Shown: positions 38,979 through 48,389, numbered from the stretch's first letter. The stretch is DNA of 64,000 nt from Thermoplasmatales archaeon E-plasma (GCA_000496135.1 KI542674.1:186001-250000); one strand, 5' to 3'. Notes: generated by a model not told the origin, from the letters alone. Numbers and translations: made by a program.

Positions 38979-39464
38979 TTAACAATCATACCTCAATTCC
39001 TCTGGAAAATCCTCCAGTTGAATATATTGTTCCCCCTGCCCACTTAACCCATAATAAAATATTGTAACTCCCTTTGGTATATCTACCTGTGAACAGCCCA
39101 ATAGATATTTGCCACCATTCTTCATAAAGCTCCTTGCTTCAAACTGGGATGCATAATGCATGATAAGCTGATCTGAAACTTCCATAAACTCCTTTAATTT
39201 TTCTTCTGAAATGGTATGGTTTACAACAACCCTGCTTGCTCCAGAAATAATCATGTCCACAAGGTCGTTTTCGCGGAATGGATATGCCATAAGATCAAAC
39301 TCCACGTATTTTGATATTGTTGAATAGAGATTAAAGTTATATTTGGAACGAAGGAGAGCATCCATGTCTATGACAAAAAATTCCTCATCCGGCAACCTTG
39401 ATAGATCATCTATTCCATCTATATTTCCAAGGATTCTCGAATGCGAAATAGTAAGGCACTTCAT
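38979..39464 (-). CDS. HisA-like (half TIM-barrel) protein
   Basis: A 161-residue protein that resembles part of the HisA/HisF barrel: FFVIDMDALLRSKYNFNLYS followed by YVEFDLMAYPFRENDLVDMI, then the GASRVVVNHTISEEKL strand-helix. Full HisA is about 240 aa, so this is shorter and lacks a clear second phosphate-binding half. Archaeal HisA-related proteins of unknown role are known. It stands alone, between the pyr operon and a stress-protein gene. It may be an independent small protein or a degenerate copy. Confidence 0.55.
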   Translation of the reverse strand: MKCLTISHSRILGNIDGIDDLSRLPDEEFFVIDMDALLRSKYNFNLYSTISKYVEFDLMAYPFRENDLVDMIISGASRVVVNHTISEEKLKEFMEVSDQLIMHYASQFEARSFMKNGGKYLLGCSQVDIPKGVTIFYYGLSGQGEQYIQLEDFPEELRYDC

Positions 39465-39648
39465 TGATCCGTATGAAATACCTGTTGTTAAATTATTGTG
39501 TTTTTTGATGGCATGGTAGTTACTATCACGACCGAATTTAATCTTCCTAAAAATTTAATCTTAAAAAAATGCAATTTTAAAAGTCATTTCAGAGTCTTTC
39601 GTATAATCATAGAAATAGTTACATTAGCAAAAATTTATTAAACATTCT

Positions 39649-40476
39649 GTGAATATCTACTCATTGCTATCTAGTCTGAAGGCATACACAGTGAAACCTG
39701 AGAAATTACTCGTCCCAATGGCAAAAGGAGAACACTCCAAAAAGGCCTTTGATTTAGCCTTGGGCCTAGCATCAAACTACAAATCTGAAATTACAGCGCT
39801 TACAATTAAGGATGAAGCCAGAGAGATAGTATGGAGCGATAAGGTAGCTATAGTTCTTAACGCCTACAAGGAAGCAAAGGAAAGAAATATAAGGCTCGTA
39901 CCAAAAGTTCAAAGTGCGAAGAATATCAAGCAAGGTATAGTATCTGAAATCAACTCAAAGAATTATGATATGGTAATTTTCAGCAGTGGACCCAGGGCGA
40001 CTTTATCTGCATCTTTGTTAGGCGGCATAGGAGATTACATTATAAAGAATTCAAGAGCGACCGTTTTAGCCATAACGTCAAGAATGAACAAGTACAAATA
40101 TGAAAGAGTGTTGGTACCTGTTACCGAATCTCTGAATGTGAGAAGATCGTTATACATTGCCTTAATGATTTCAAAAGTGTTTGATGCCAAGGTGAATATT
40201 CTTGACCTGAGAAAGTTTGACAGGAAGGAAACTCATGGGTTCAAAAATTTCTTTGATTCAATTGACGAAATTAAGAAGGAATATCCAAATATTGAATTTT
40301 CCAAGAGTGAAGGAAATAATATGAAGGAAATTATTCTTGGAAGAGCTTATTCAACCGGTGCGGACCTTCTGGTGTTTGGGGTTCGCCCAGGTACATCCGG
40401 CAACATTAGAATCAACGGTCTTATAAAAGACCTTATAAAAGAAATGTGGACTGATACAATCTTAATCAAGAAGTGA
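39649..40476 (+). CDS. Tandem universal stress protein (two UspA domains)
   Basis: A 275-residue protein of two UspA-like repeats. The first is EKLLVPMAKGEHSKKAFDLA to LGGIGDYIIKNSRATVLAI; the second is YERVLVPVTESLNVRRSLYI to TDTILIKK. The ATP-loop pattern GxxG-9x-G is only partly kept in the first (LGGIGDYII) and altered in the second (GNIRINGLI). The start is uncertain: GTG 39649, TTG 39664 and GTG 39691 are in frame. It ends 15 bases into kdpC on the other strand. KdpD sensors contain a USP domain, so a link to potassium control is attractive but unproven. Confidence 0.78.
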   Translation: MNIYSLLSSLKAYTVKPEKLLVPMAKGEHSKKAFDLALGLASNYKSEITALTIKDEAREIVWSDKVAIVLNAYKEAKERNIRLVPKVQSAKNIKQGIVSEINSKNYDMVIFSSGPRATLSASLLGGIGDYIIKNSRATVLAITSRMNKYKYERVLVPVTESLNVRRSLYIALMISKVFDAKVNILDLRKFDRKETHGFKNFFDSIDEIKKEYPNIEFSKSEGNNMKEIILGRAYSTGADLLVFGVRPGTSGNIRINGLIKDLIKEMWTDTILIKK

Positions 40477-41112
40477 TTTTGGCACCACTCCATTCTTAAT
40501 CATCAAATTTATGATGTCCACATTCAGAACCATTGTGTTTGTGTAGTAGCTTCCGAATATTGGAAAATTTTGCTGTTCACTTGAATTTATATATTGCATA
40601 AGATCAGATTCGAAAACGCTAATGGATAGAGAGCCATTGAATAATATGGACAGGTTTGATGCTATTCTCGGGATCTGAATGTACGCACCTTCCACCGGTA
40701 TATTTGGATCAAGTCCTGAGGCGGAATATGCTATCATTGCAAAGGGAATGGAAGACAGGTTAACCCCTGGATTTTTACTTTCAAATTCCCTTAAGGCTTT
40801 CAGTGTGAAATTAAGTGACTGTGATGAATCCCCAGATCCTGTGCATGAACCTGATTCTGATAAGTTGTACGAAGTTACAGAAGGCCTTGCCTGGAAGAAG
40901 AGAGAACTGTTGTTGAAAGCTTCAGCCAGTAAATAACTTCCATATACCTTGCCGTTTATTTCCACAGGTGAACCCATGGCGCTTCCAGGATCTATATGCT
41001 CTGCGATTTCAGCAGTTATTGAAGGGATGATAAACCCCAGAAAGAGTATCATAACAACTGCCATTATGGCAGAGCTTCTCATGATTTTTAAATAAGGATT
41101 TAATTTTACCAT
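40462..41112 (-). CDS. kdpC: Potassium-transporting ATPase subunit KdpC
   Basis: Accessory subunit (216 aa) of the high-affinity K+ pump. One N-terminal membrane helix (IMAVVMILFLGFIIPSI) anchors an outward domain with YLLAEAFNNSSLFFQARPS and the SYNLSESGSCTGSGDSSQSL segment, equivalent to the family's conserved YNxxxSGGSNxGPSN. Two Cys-like variants (SGSC) replace part of that motif. The GTG/ATG start overlaps kdpB by seven bases. It is last in kdpF-A-B-C. Confidence 0.9.
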   Translation of the reverse strand: MVKLNPYLKIMRSSAIMAVVMILFLGFIIPSITAEIAEHIDPGSAMGSPVEINGKVYGSYLLAEAFNNSSLFFQARPSVTSYNLSESGSCTGSGDSSQSLNFTLKALREFESKNPGVNLSSIPFAMIAYSASGLDPNIPVEGAYIQIPRIASNLSILFNGSLSISVFESDLMQYINSSEQQNFPIFGSYYTNTMVLNVDIINLMIKNGVVPKSLLD

Positions 41113-43097
41113 GTAACACCAACTCCGGCCAATAGAAAATAGATAATGCCAATACAGATAAATGGAAAGATAATGCCCCCTGCACCATATAAAATAATGT
41201 TTCTTTTCAGAAGTTCATCCGCCCCTGAAGCCTTGAATTTGACCCCCTTGAGTGCCATGGGTATCAATGCAGGAATTATGAATGTGTTAAAAATAAGTGC
41301 CGATGTTATGGCAAGCAGGGGATCAGTAAAACCCATTATATTTACGAAACCTAGCTGAGGGATAAGATAAAACATGGCAGGTATGATGACAAAATATTTT
41401 GCAACATCATTTGCAAGTGAAAAGGTTGTTAAAGAACCTCTTGTTATGAGAATCTGCTTTCCAAGAAATATTACGTCCATGAGCTTTGCCGGATCATTAT
41501 CCAGATCAATCATATTTGCGGCGTCCTTGGCAGCCTGAGTGCCGCTATTCATAGCCAGGCCAACATCAGCTCTCGCCAGTGCAGGAGCATCATTGGTCCC
41601 GTCTCCCACCATTGCAACCATTCTCTGCTTGTCTTTTTCCTTTTCTACTTCCCTGAATTTGTCCTCTGGTTTAACGTTTGCAACAAATTCTTCTATACCG
41701 CTCTCCCGGGCAATATACTGGGCAGTTATTTCATTGTCTCCTGTGCACATAATTGTTTTGATATTCATATTTTTCATAGTTTCAATTCTTTCTCTAATCC
41801 ACGGTTTGATAACATCATTTAATTCAATAACTCCAAGGAACTGATCATTTTTACACAAGGTCATGGCAGTTCCCCCCTTGCTTGATATTTCAGCACTAAT
41901 TCCTTCTATGAAACTATCGTTTCGGCCAATTTTCTCTGAGATTGATTTCATTGCCCCCTTCAAAATAACAACATCATCAATTTTTACTCCACTGTACTTT
42001 GTATCTGATGTAAATGGAATGAATTCTCCAGACAAACCTCCAAACTTCTCAGTATCTAAACCAGATGATTCACACAGTTTCACTATGGATATTCCCTCCT
42101 TGGTCACATCTTCAGCAGAAGAGAGATAGCAGTATCTCAGGAATTCACTCCTGTCAATACCTGGAACTGGATAGAAGTTAATGGCCTGCCTGTCTCCTAT
42201 GGTTATAGTTCCAGTTTTGTCAAGAATTATCGTATCTATATCTCCTGCATTTTCAACTGCCCTGCCACTTTTGGCTATTATATTAAATTGAGAGACCTTG
42301 TTTATGGCAGCGATTCCAAGAGCAGGAAGAAGGGCTCCAATTGTTGTAGGAATGAGGCAAATCAGGAGAACGATAAGTATGAAAAGATTCAGATTAATGC
42401 CCAGGAAATCTGCCAGTGAAAAAATTGATGCCGTGATTATGAGGAAGATCAATGTAAGACCTGAAAGCATTACATTCAACGCTATTTCATTAGGAGTTTT
42501 TTCACGAACTGAATTGCCAACAAGGGCGATCATTTTGTCTAGAAACGTTTCCCCCGGGTCCGCCGTAATCCTTATCTTTACAGAATCTGTGGTTAAAACA
42601 GTCGAACCTGTTACACTATCACCTACAACCTTCATCATTGGTTTAGATTCGCCAGTAATCGAAGATTCGTTGAAATAGCCGGAACCTTCTATTATTTCAC
42701 CGTCGTTAGGCACGAATTCATTTTTGTTTACTAAAACGATCATTCCTGTTCTTAACTCTTCTGAAGGAACATCTCTTATTGTTGATCCTTCAATAACATG
42801 TGCAATTGTTTTTTGCCTGATTTTCTTCAGACTGTCAGTAATTGCTTTGCTCTTTCCCTCAGACAAGGATTCAGCAATGTTTGAGAAGAAAACAGTGAGA
42901 AATAGAAGTATTATGACCGCAGTATAGAAATAGATATATCTGGGTGAAACTGGAAGACCGTATTGTCCACTAAATATCAATAAGTATATTGACATTATCA
43001 GGGCAATCTCTGTTACAAACATCACTGGATTCCTGATTAACCTGTCTGGTCTGAAGTTTTTCAGCGCTATAATTACAGGCTCTATGTTGATCTTCAA
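41106..43097 (-). CDS. kdpB: Potassium-transporting P-type ATPase subunit KdpB
   Basis: The catalytic subunit (663 aa). The P-type motifs are all present: TGES at 148-151 (its Ser corresponds to the inhibitory phosphoserine of E. coli KdpB), CLIPTTIG in the membrane at ~247, DKTGT with the phosphorylated Asp at ~293, and GDGTNDAPALARADVG. The expected seven membrane helices are seen. It hydrolyses ATP to drive K+ through KdpA. The ATGA overlap with kdpA shows coupling. Confidence 0.96.
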   Translation of the reverse strand: MKINIEPVIIALKNFRPDRLIRNPVMFVTEIALIMSIYLLIFSGQYGLPVSPRYIYFYTAVIILLFLTVFFSNIAESLSEGKSKAITDSLKKIRQKTIAHVIEGSTIRDVPSEELRTGMIVLVNKNEFVPNDGEIIEGSGYFNESSITGESKPMMKVVGDSVTGSTVLTTDSVKIRITADPGETFLDKMIALVGNSVREKTPNEIALNVMLSGLTLIFLIITASIFSLADFLGINLNLFILIVLLICLIPTTIGALLPALGIAAINKVSQFNIIAKSGRAVENAGDIDTIILDKTGTITIGDRQAINFYPVPGIDRSEFLRYCYLSSAEDVTKEGISIVKLCESSGLDTEKFGGLSGEFIPFTSDTKYSGVKIDDVVILKGAMKSISEKIGRNDSFIEGISAEISSKGGTAMTLCKNDQFLGVIELNDVIKPWIRERIETMKNMNIKTIMCTGDNEITAQYIARESGIEEFVANVKPEDKFREVEKEKDKQRMVAMVGDGTNDAPALARADVGLAMNSGTQAAKDAANMIDLDNDPAKLMDVIFLGKQILITRGSLTTFSLANDVAKYFVIIPAMFYLIPQLGFVNIMGFTDPLLAITSALIFNTFIIPALIPMALKGVKFKASGADELLKRNIILYGAGGIIFPFICIGIIYFLLAGVGVTW

Positions 43098-44857
43098 TGA
43101 ATCACCCCAATTAGAAGGTTAAAGTCCTTTCCCCACGCAAGAAGTGGACCCAGTGCAAGAACCGGGAAAAATGACAGTAAACCAAGAAGTATCATGGTAA
43201 AAAATAACATGAAACCAAACCAGAATGAACCCACATTAACTGATCTCCCGTAAGTTACCTTTGGTTTTTTGAAAGCAAATGACTGAGCTATCATGAGCTG
43301 GAATCCCATTACAAGAAACCTGCCTGTAAGCATAATACCCGCTTCCAGAATATTAAAAAATGCCTGATTGACCTGAAATCCGCCCATGGCGGACCCATTG
43401 TTTGCTGCAGCTGAGGAAAACTCATAAAGCAATTCTGTTATCTGGTCCGGTCTGGGACTTACAAAACTTGACATTAATGCAGGAATCAGGAGAGTGATTC
43501 CCAGCGGAACAACAATGAGGAGTGGATGTGTAATAAGTGAATATGTTGAATATTTTATCTCTTTTGAGCTTATCTTCAGGCTAAAGAGCTCAGGAAGTTT
43601 TCCAACCATTAGAGCTACTAAAAAAATCGTGAAAATAACATATGTAAATATGTTTAGAATACCGGTACCTACGCCACCAAGTGGATCATTTAGCAACATT
43701 GGAAAGAGCACCCCTAGAATTCCTGCGGGTGTAAACGCGTTCAATGCTGAATTAGTTGCTCCAGTGGACGTCATAGTTGCCCCTGATGCAAATATGGATG
43801 TTTGCGAGATTCCCAATGCTATCTCCTTACCAAGGAAATTCCCTGTGTAGAATAATCCAAGATTACTCATTGTGGGAAGGCCTGCATATTCTCCAAAAAA
43901 TGTAAAAAAAGCACTGAGCATAAATAGTGACATGATGACACCAAAAACCATCCTTCCAAAATTTCGACTCTCCAGAACCCTGCCAAGTGCAAAGATTGAC
44001 CCCATCGGTATTATTGTGAATGAAACAACTTCAACAATATTTGAGATCCAGTTTGGATTCTCAAAAGGATATCCGGCATTTGCCCCATAAAATCCACCAC
44101 CATTTGTTCCTATATTCTTTATGCCTTCAAGAGAAGCAACCGGTCCTATGGGTATACCTATCACCGATTTGGAGAAAAATGGGTGTATATATAGAAAAGA
44201 TGATGTGGTTTCCGGAATCCCGATAAAGAGAAATATCACTGTTGCAAGAAGAGATAATGGCAAGATTAACTCGAAAATAGCCACAAGAAAATCATGGAAA
44301 AAATTTCCCAGCTTCCCATCATCCTTAATGATTCCCCTGATAAATGCCATTGAGGCAGCGAAACCAGTTCCAGCAGACAGAAACATTAATCCTATTATTA
44401 CAATGGTGAGTTCATAATATGATAAACGCTGCGGTGATGAATAATTCTGGAGGTTTGTATTTGTAAGAAAGCTGCTTATTGTATTTATGGCAAGGGAAAA
44501 TGAAAAACCTCTCTGACCTGGCAGCGGGAAGTAGTTTGTTTGAATTAGCAAAAAAAAGAGGGTAAAAACCCCTGCCATCAAATTGAAAAAAAGAAGACTG
44601 AAGAAATATCCTTTAAATGTATGTGACTCATTTTCATCTACACCACTTATTTTTTCTATAAAATATATTGCCTTCTCAGAAAATCCTGTTAATATTGTAC
44701 GTTGGCCAAGGTATATTTTTTTTATATGATCCGCTATTATAAATCCAAATATCGATATTACAATGAGATAGATCAAAATTATAACTGTTCCTGAAAAAAG
44801 CCTGTTGTTGACAAAAAAGTTAAGCCAGAAGTTTGTTGAAGATCCACCACTTATCAT
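43094..44857 (-). CDS. kdpA: Potassium-transporting ATPase subunit KdpA (channel)
   Basis: The K+-selective channel subunit, 587 aa with about ten helices. Its pore loops include TNTNLQNYSSPQRLSYYE (first), the GTNGGGFYGANAGYPFENPN filter (second), GATMTSTGATNSALN (third) and SSAAANNGSAMGGF (fourth), each with the family's glycine-centred filter. The start overlaps the kdpF stop. High-affinity K+ import suits acidophiles, which depend on an inside-positive potential. Confidence 0.96.
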   Translation of the reverse strand: MISGGSSTNFWLNFFVNNRLFSGTVIILIYLIVISIFGFIIADHIKKIYLGQRTILTGFSEKAIYFIEKISGVDENESHTFKGYFFSLLFFNLMAGVFTLFFLLIQTNYFPLPGQRGFSFSLAINTISSFLTNTNLQNYSSPQRLSYYELTIVIIGLMFLSAGTGFAASMAFIRGIIKDDGKLGNFFHDFLVAIFELILPLSLLATVIFLFIGIPETTSSFLYIHPFFSKSVIGIPIGPVASLEGIKNIGTNGGGFYGANAGYPFENPNWISNIVEVVSFTIIPMGSIFALGRVLESRNFGRMVFGVIMSLFMLSAFFTFFGEYAGLPTMSNLGLFYTGNFLGKEIALGISQTSIFASGATMTSTGATNSALNAFTPAGILGVLFPMLLNDPLGGVGTGILNIFTYVIFTIFLVALMVGKLPELFSLKISSKEIKYSTYSLITHPLLIVVPLGITLLIPALMSSFVSPRPDQITELLYEFSSAAANNGSAMGGFQVNQAFFNILEAGIMLTGRFLVMGFQLMIAQSFAFKKPKVTYGRSVNVGSFWFGFMLFFTMILLGLLSFFPVLALGPLLAWGKDFNLLIGVIH

Positions 44858-44952
44858 AGTTTCTCAGCTCTGAATATGCTGTAAAGAAGATAACCTGAGG
44901 TAAAAGCAACGACTATGATCAATGGTATTATCCAATAGCTCAGTGAAATCAA
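44854..44952 (-). CDS. kdpF: Small Kdp subunit KdpF
   Basis: A 32-residue single-helix peptide directly before kdpA. From TTG 44952 it reads MISLSYWIIPLIIVVAFTSG and then YLLYSIFRAEKL, ending with TGA that overlaps the kdpA ATG (ATGA). The E. coli KdpF (29 aa) has the same make-up: one hydrophobic helix with a Y-x-Y/L-x end and a charged C-terminus with Glu. KdpF stabilises the complex. The reading frame, length and overlap make this identification strong although the start codon is TTG. Confidence 0.82.
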   Translation of the reverse strand: MISLSYWIIPLIIVVAFTSGYLLYSIFRAEKL

Positions 44953-44961
44953 CCCACTTTA

Positions 44962-44983
44962 ATTTTCTATGTATATTTAAATT
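44962..44983 (-). promoter_or_regulatory. TATA-like element for the kdp operon
   Basis: On the minus strand the tract reads AAAATTTAAATATACATAGA and is centred 20-25 bases upstream of the kdpF TTG. It would start a leaderless kdpFABC transcript. No repeat or dyad that could serve as a regulator site is evident in the 170-base gap to the next gene. Confidence 0.4.
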
Positions 44984-45122
44984 TTAAGGCTAAAATGTGT
45001 AAAATATTTATCACTAATCTATAGAATTCTTGAGTGTCTCTTTTTAAATAATTTTTATTTATTTTTTATAACGAGTTTAGAATGCCTACAATTTGAAATA
45101 TGTTTCATTAAACAAATATACA

Positions 45123-46145
45123 CTATAATGGCGTCTGGAGTATGAGAACTGTTACAGACACATGCCATACGTGCGGTGAAAAGGATTTCACTTTATGCGC
45201 ATTCTCGATTATTGCGCGATATCCAAATTTGTTAATTCTTTCCATGATTTGATAGTTCGTATCTAAAATCTTTTCTGTTGGTGTTATGATATGTAATATT
45301 ACCCGGCTGCCCGCATTAGCATTCCGTAATGCAAATGGTAAATACAAATAACTTTTGAAATTACCCATTATAATAATGTCATATCTCATTTTCCCATGAA
45401 AGCATCTGCAATCTTCGTTATAAATAAAAAATTTTGATGATATACGGTTCAATTTGACAGCTTTTTTTAAATAATTCAGTGCGTTTTCATTGACATCAAT
45501 ACAGGTCAGGGTTTTCGGATTCAAGTATTTCCCAATGGGCAACGAAAAATAACCTATGCCTGAAAACATATCAAGAACGTTGTCAGGTTTTATCCCAATC
45601 CTGGATACAAAATTCCTTTCCCTTAAATTTCCCTTGCTTATCATTACCTTTTCTGGATCAAAGATATACTTCACACCATTCTCCATATATTGAATTTCTC
45701 CTTCTTTCCCCGCTATTAAATGGACTGATGGTTTCCTCTTCTCACCCAAAATTTTACCTGTTTCCCCATAAACTGATATAACCTTGAATTTGTTAACAAT
45801 TTCAATTGCTGCCTGTTTTTCTTCATCAGTATTTTTCCAATTTTTCAGAATAATACATTTACCCAACCTGTACCATTTGTTCCTTTCACCATATTCAATG
45901 TCATCATTCCAGGTTATCTTGTTCAGAACTCCGCTGATTGAGTTTTCCGCTGAAGATGTAAAATCAAAAATTGCTGACTTGTAAGGATCTAAATTGACCT
46001 CGTGGATAACAGGTAAAATGCGTAAATTTCCTCTGGAAATGATCTTAAGATCAGCCCTGAGCAAGTTATTTTCATGAAGATAGTCGTAAACCGAACTGAA
46101 TTTATCTCTAGGTATGGACAATCCGTAACTTTTCAATATGCACAT
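45123..46145 (-). CDS. Taw2/Trm5-family tRNA-modifying enzyme
   Basis: A 340-residue SAM-binding enzyme for position 37 of tRNA. The Rossmann site is NVLDMFSGIGYFSLPIGKYL, with CIDVNENALNYLKKAV. After the fourth strand it reads IIIMGNFKSYLYLPFAL, where Trm5 methyltransferases have NLP; this and the SPHVWHVSVTV end fit Taw2, which moves the 3-amino-3-carboxypropyl group of SAM in wyosine synthesis. Trm5 remains an alternative. Its start faces hemL divergently across 140 bases. Confidence 0.78.
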   Translation of the reverse strand: MCILKSYGLSIPRDKFSSVYDYLHENNLLRADLKIISRGNLRILPVIHEVNLDPYKSAIFDFTSSAENSISGVLNKITWNDDIEYGERNKWYRLGKCIILKNWKNTDEEKQAAIEIVNKFKVISVYGETGKILGEKRKPSVHLIAGKEGEIQYMENGVKYIFDPEKVMISKGNLRERNFVSRIGIKPDNVLDMFSGIGYFSLPIGKYLNPKTLTCIDVNENALNYLKKAVKLNRISSKFFIYNEDCRCFHGKMRYDIIIMGNFKSYLYLPFALRNANAGSRVILHIITPTEKILDTNYQIMERINKFGYRAIIENAHKVKSFSPHVWHVSVTVLILQTPL

Positions 46146-46285
46146 ATGCCTGAAGACTTTTTATTGTTTACCAGTCCAAAATTTTTTAAACAAATTTTAG
46201 TCTTTATGATAACTTTGATGTGTCAGTAAGATCAAATTGAAATCGCAAAAAGAAAAGCGTAAATTCGCGGATATAATACCTGCAA

Positions 46286-47548
46286 ATGAATTCAGCTGAC
46301 CTCTTCAACAAGGCTAAAAATATGTTTCCTGGAGGGGTAAATTCCCCCGTAAGATATTATGCACCAAACCCTGTTTACTTTAGAAAAGCTATAGGAGATA
46401 GAATTTTTGACGTGAATGGAAAAGAATATCTTGATTTTAATATGGGATTTGGCGCAATGATCGCAGGTTATGGAAATGAAGAGGTAATTTCTGAGGTGCA
46501 TGAACTGGATTATTTGAGTATACCTCTTGGAGTTCCCTCAGAGCTTGAAATATTACTGGCTGATGAGATTAAGGCAGCAATTCCTTCAATAGAAATGATG
46601 CGATTTACCAATTCTGGCACTGAAGCAACAATGCACGCCATTAGACTAGCCAGAGCATATACCGGCAGAAAGTTAATCATAAAAATGAATGCCGGTTTTC
46701 ATGGATCGCATGATTATGTCCTCATAAGTGCGGGAAGTGGTGCACTGACATTTGGCACACCCTCATCCCCGGGAATTCCCGATGAAATTGGGAAAACAGT
46801 TCTCGTATCAGACTATAACAATATTGCTGATACTGAGGCACTATTCAAGAAATACAGGGACCAAATTGCTGCGCTTATTGTTGAACCGATTCTTGGAAAT
46901 ATAGGTCTTATTAATCCAGATGCTGGCTATTTAAAAAACCTTGAGAAAATATGTCATGAGAATGGAGCACTGCTTATACTGGATGAGGTTATAACCGGAT
47001 TCAGGTTTGGGTATAATGGTTACCAGAATATTGCTGATTTAAACCCGGATCTAACCATTTTGGGAAAGATAATAGGCGGAGGGCTTCCCATAGGTCTTTT
47101 TGGTGGAAAGAGGAAAATTATGGAAATGATAAGCCCATCTGGCAAGGTATATCAATCCGGCACTTTTTCAGCTAACCCTGCTACAATGGCTTCAGGTCTT
47201 GCCACACTTCATTACCTCAAAAATGCGGATTATAAATATATCGGCAAAATGGTTGATTTAATAACGAATATCCTGCAACCATACATAAACGAACACGAAA
47301 TAATTTTGAACCAGTACCAGTCAATGTTCCAGATTTTCTTCACAGGAAGTCGTGTATATAATTTTAAATCAGCAATGGCTTCAGACAGTAAAAGATTCAT
47401 GAGCTTTTTTAAATATTGCCTTCAGAAAGGTGTGTATTTGTCACCCGGCCAGTATGAAACAAACTTCATAGGATTCCTACATTCACCGGAGGATGTTGAG
47501 ATTGCTGCAACTGTAATGGAGGGGGGAATTGAAGCATCCAGAAATTAG
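46286..47548 (+). CDS. hemL: Glutamate-1-semialdehyde 2,1-aminomutase
   Basis: A PLP enzyme (420 aa) of the C5 heme route that forms 5-aminolevulinate. NMGFGAMIAGYGNEE, RFTNSGTEATMHAIRLARA, LDEVITGFRFGYNGYQ and the PLP lysine in LTILGKIIGGGLPIG are typical. The length is normal. It leads hemL-hemC-hemD; the TTG start of hemC lies 20 bases before its stop. Confidence 0.95.
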   Translation: MNSADLFNKAKNMFPGGVNSPVRYYAPNPVYFRKAIGDRIFDVNGKEYLDFNMGFGAMIAGYGNEEVISEVHELDYLSIPLGVPSELEILLADEIKAAIPSIEMMRFTNSGTEATMHAIRLARAYTGRKLIIKMNAGFHGSHDYVLISAGSGALTFGTPSSPGIPDEIGKTVLVSDYNNIADTEALFKKYRDQIAALIVEPILGNIGLINPDAGYLKNLEKICHENGALLILDEVITGFRFGYNGYQNIADLNPDLTILGKIIGGGLPIGLFGGKRKIMEMISPSGKVYQSGTFSANPATMASGLATLHYLKNADYKYIGKMVDLITNILQPYINEHEIILNQYQSMFQIFFTGSRVYNFKSAMASDSKRFMSFFKYCLQKGVYLSPGQYETNFIGFLHSPEDVEIAATVMEGGIEASRN

Positions 47549-48389
47549 GATAGGAACAAGGAGCAGCAAGCTCGCCTTGAATCAGACCGGAATTTTCATG
47601 AATTCTGTAGATTGGACCGGGATAGAAACACGGATAGAGGAAATAAAATCTCATGGAGATATGGATCTCACCTCATCATTAAGTGAAATAGGCGGTACTG
47701 GAGTTTTTACTGAGAAACTTAATAACATGATCGCTGAGGGGAAAATAGATTTAGCAGTTCATAGCGCAAAGGATATACCTTCAACCCTCAATGAAGAACT
47801 GGAGATTTGCATGGCAATCGAGGGTCATAATTACAGAGATTTCCTTGTCGGGAAAAATGATATAAAGAATATCAGGGCTGGCGGTAAAATAGGAACTTCC
47901 TCACCAAGAAGGATGGCAGAGATAAAATACATAAGACCCGACATTGAAGTTGTTAATCTCAGGGGAAACGTTGAAACAAGGTTAAGAAAGAAAACTGAAT
48001 CAAATCTTGATGGAATAATATTGGCAAAGGCTGGATTGGATAGACTTAATCTGAATCCGGAAGGCTTTGAGTTACCTGAAGACATTTTTGTACCTGCTCC
48101 AGGTCAGGGAATTATTGCAGTTACTGCTCTTAAAAATTCAGAAATTTCAAAACATCTGAAAAAGTATTCAGAAGCATGGAGTATGGAAAGGCTCGAGGCG
48201 GAGAGAAGATGCATGAAAATAATGGGAGCATCGTGTACAGTTCCTTTCGGTATCCTCGTTCTTCCAATAGAAAAAGGATACAGATATCATATATGTATAA
48301 CCAATGAAAAAGGGATAAATTATTCTGATGGGCTTTCAGATAATCTTTCTAAAATTGAGAATGCATGCAGGGAACTTTATGAGGGATAA
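47529..48389 (+). CDS. hemC: Porphobilinogen deaminase
   Basis: Joins four porphobilinogens to hydroxymethylbilane. The family segments are IRIGTRSSKLALNQT, AVHSAKDIPS, IGTSSPRRMAEI and LRGNVETRLRKKTE. The cofactor-bearing Cys is in GASCTVPFGI. It starts with TTG 47529 inside hemL, which implies coupling. At 286 aa it is of the shorter archaeal type. hemD follows with an 11-base overlap. Confidence 0.95.
   Translation: MKHPEIRIGTRSSKLALNQTGIFMNSVDWTGIETRIEEIKSHGDMDLTSSLSEIGGTGVFTEKLNNMIAEGKIDLAVHSAKDIPSTLNEELEICMAIEGHNYRDFLVGKNDIKNIRAGGKIGTSSPRRMAEIKYIRPDIEVVNLRGNVETRLRKKTESNLDGIILAKAGLDRLNLNPEGFELPEDIFVPAPGQGIIAVTALKNSEISKHLKKYSEAWSMERLEAERRCMKIMGASCTVPFGILVLPIEKGYRYHICITNEKGINYSDGLSDNLSKIENACRELYEG

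Noticed and set aside
45123-46145. Plain Trm5 methyltransferase
   Set aside because: The NLP signature expected after the fourth strand is replaced by MGNFKS; I therefore favour Taw2 while keeping the family-level call.
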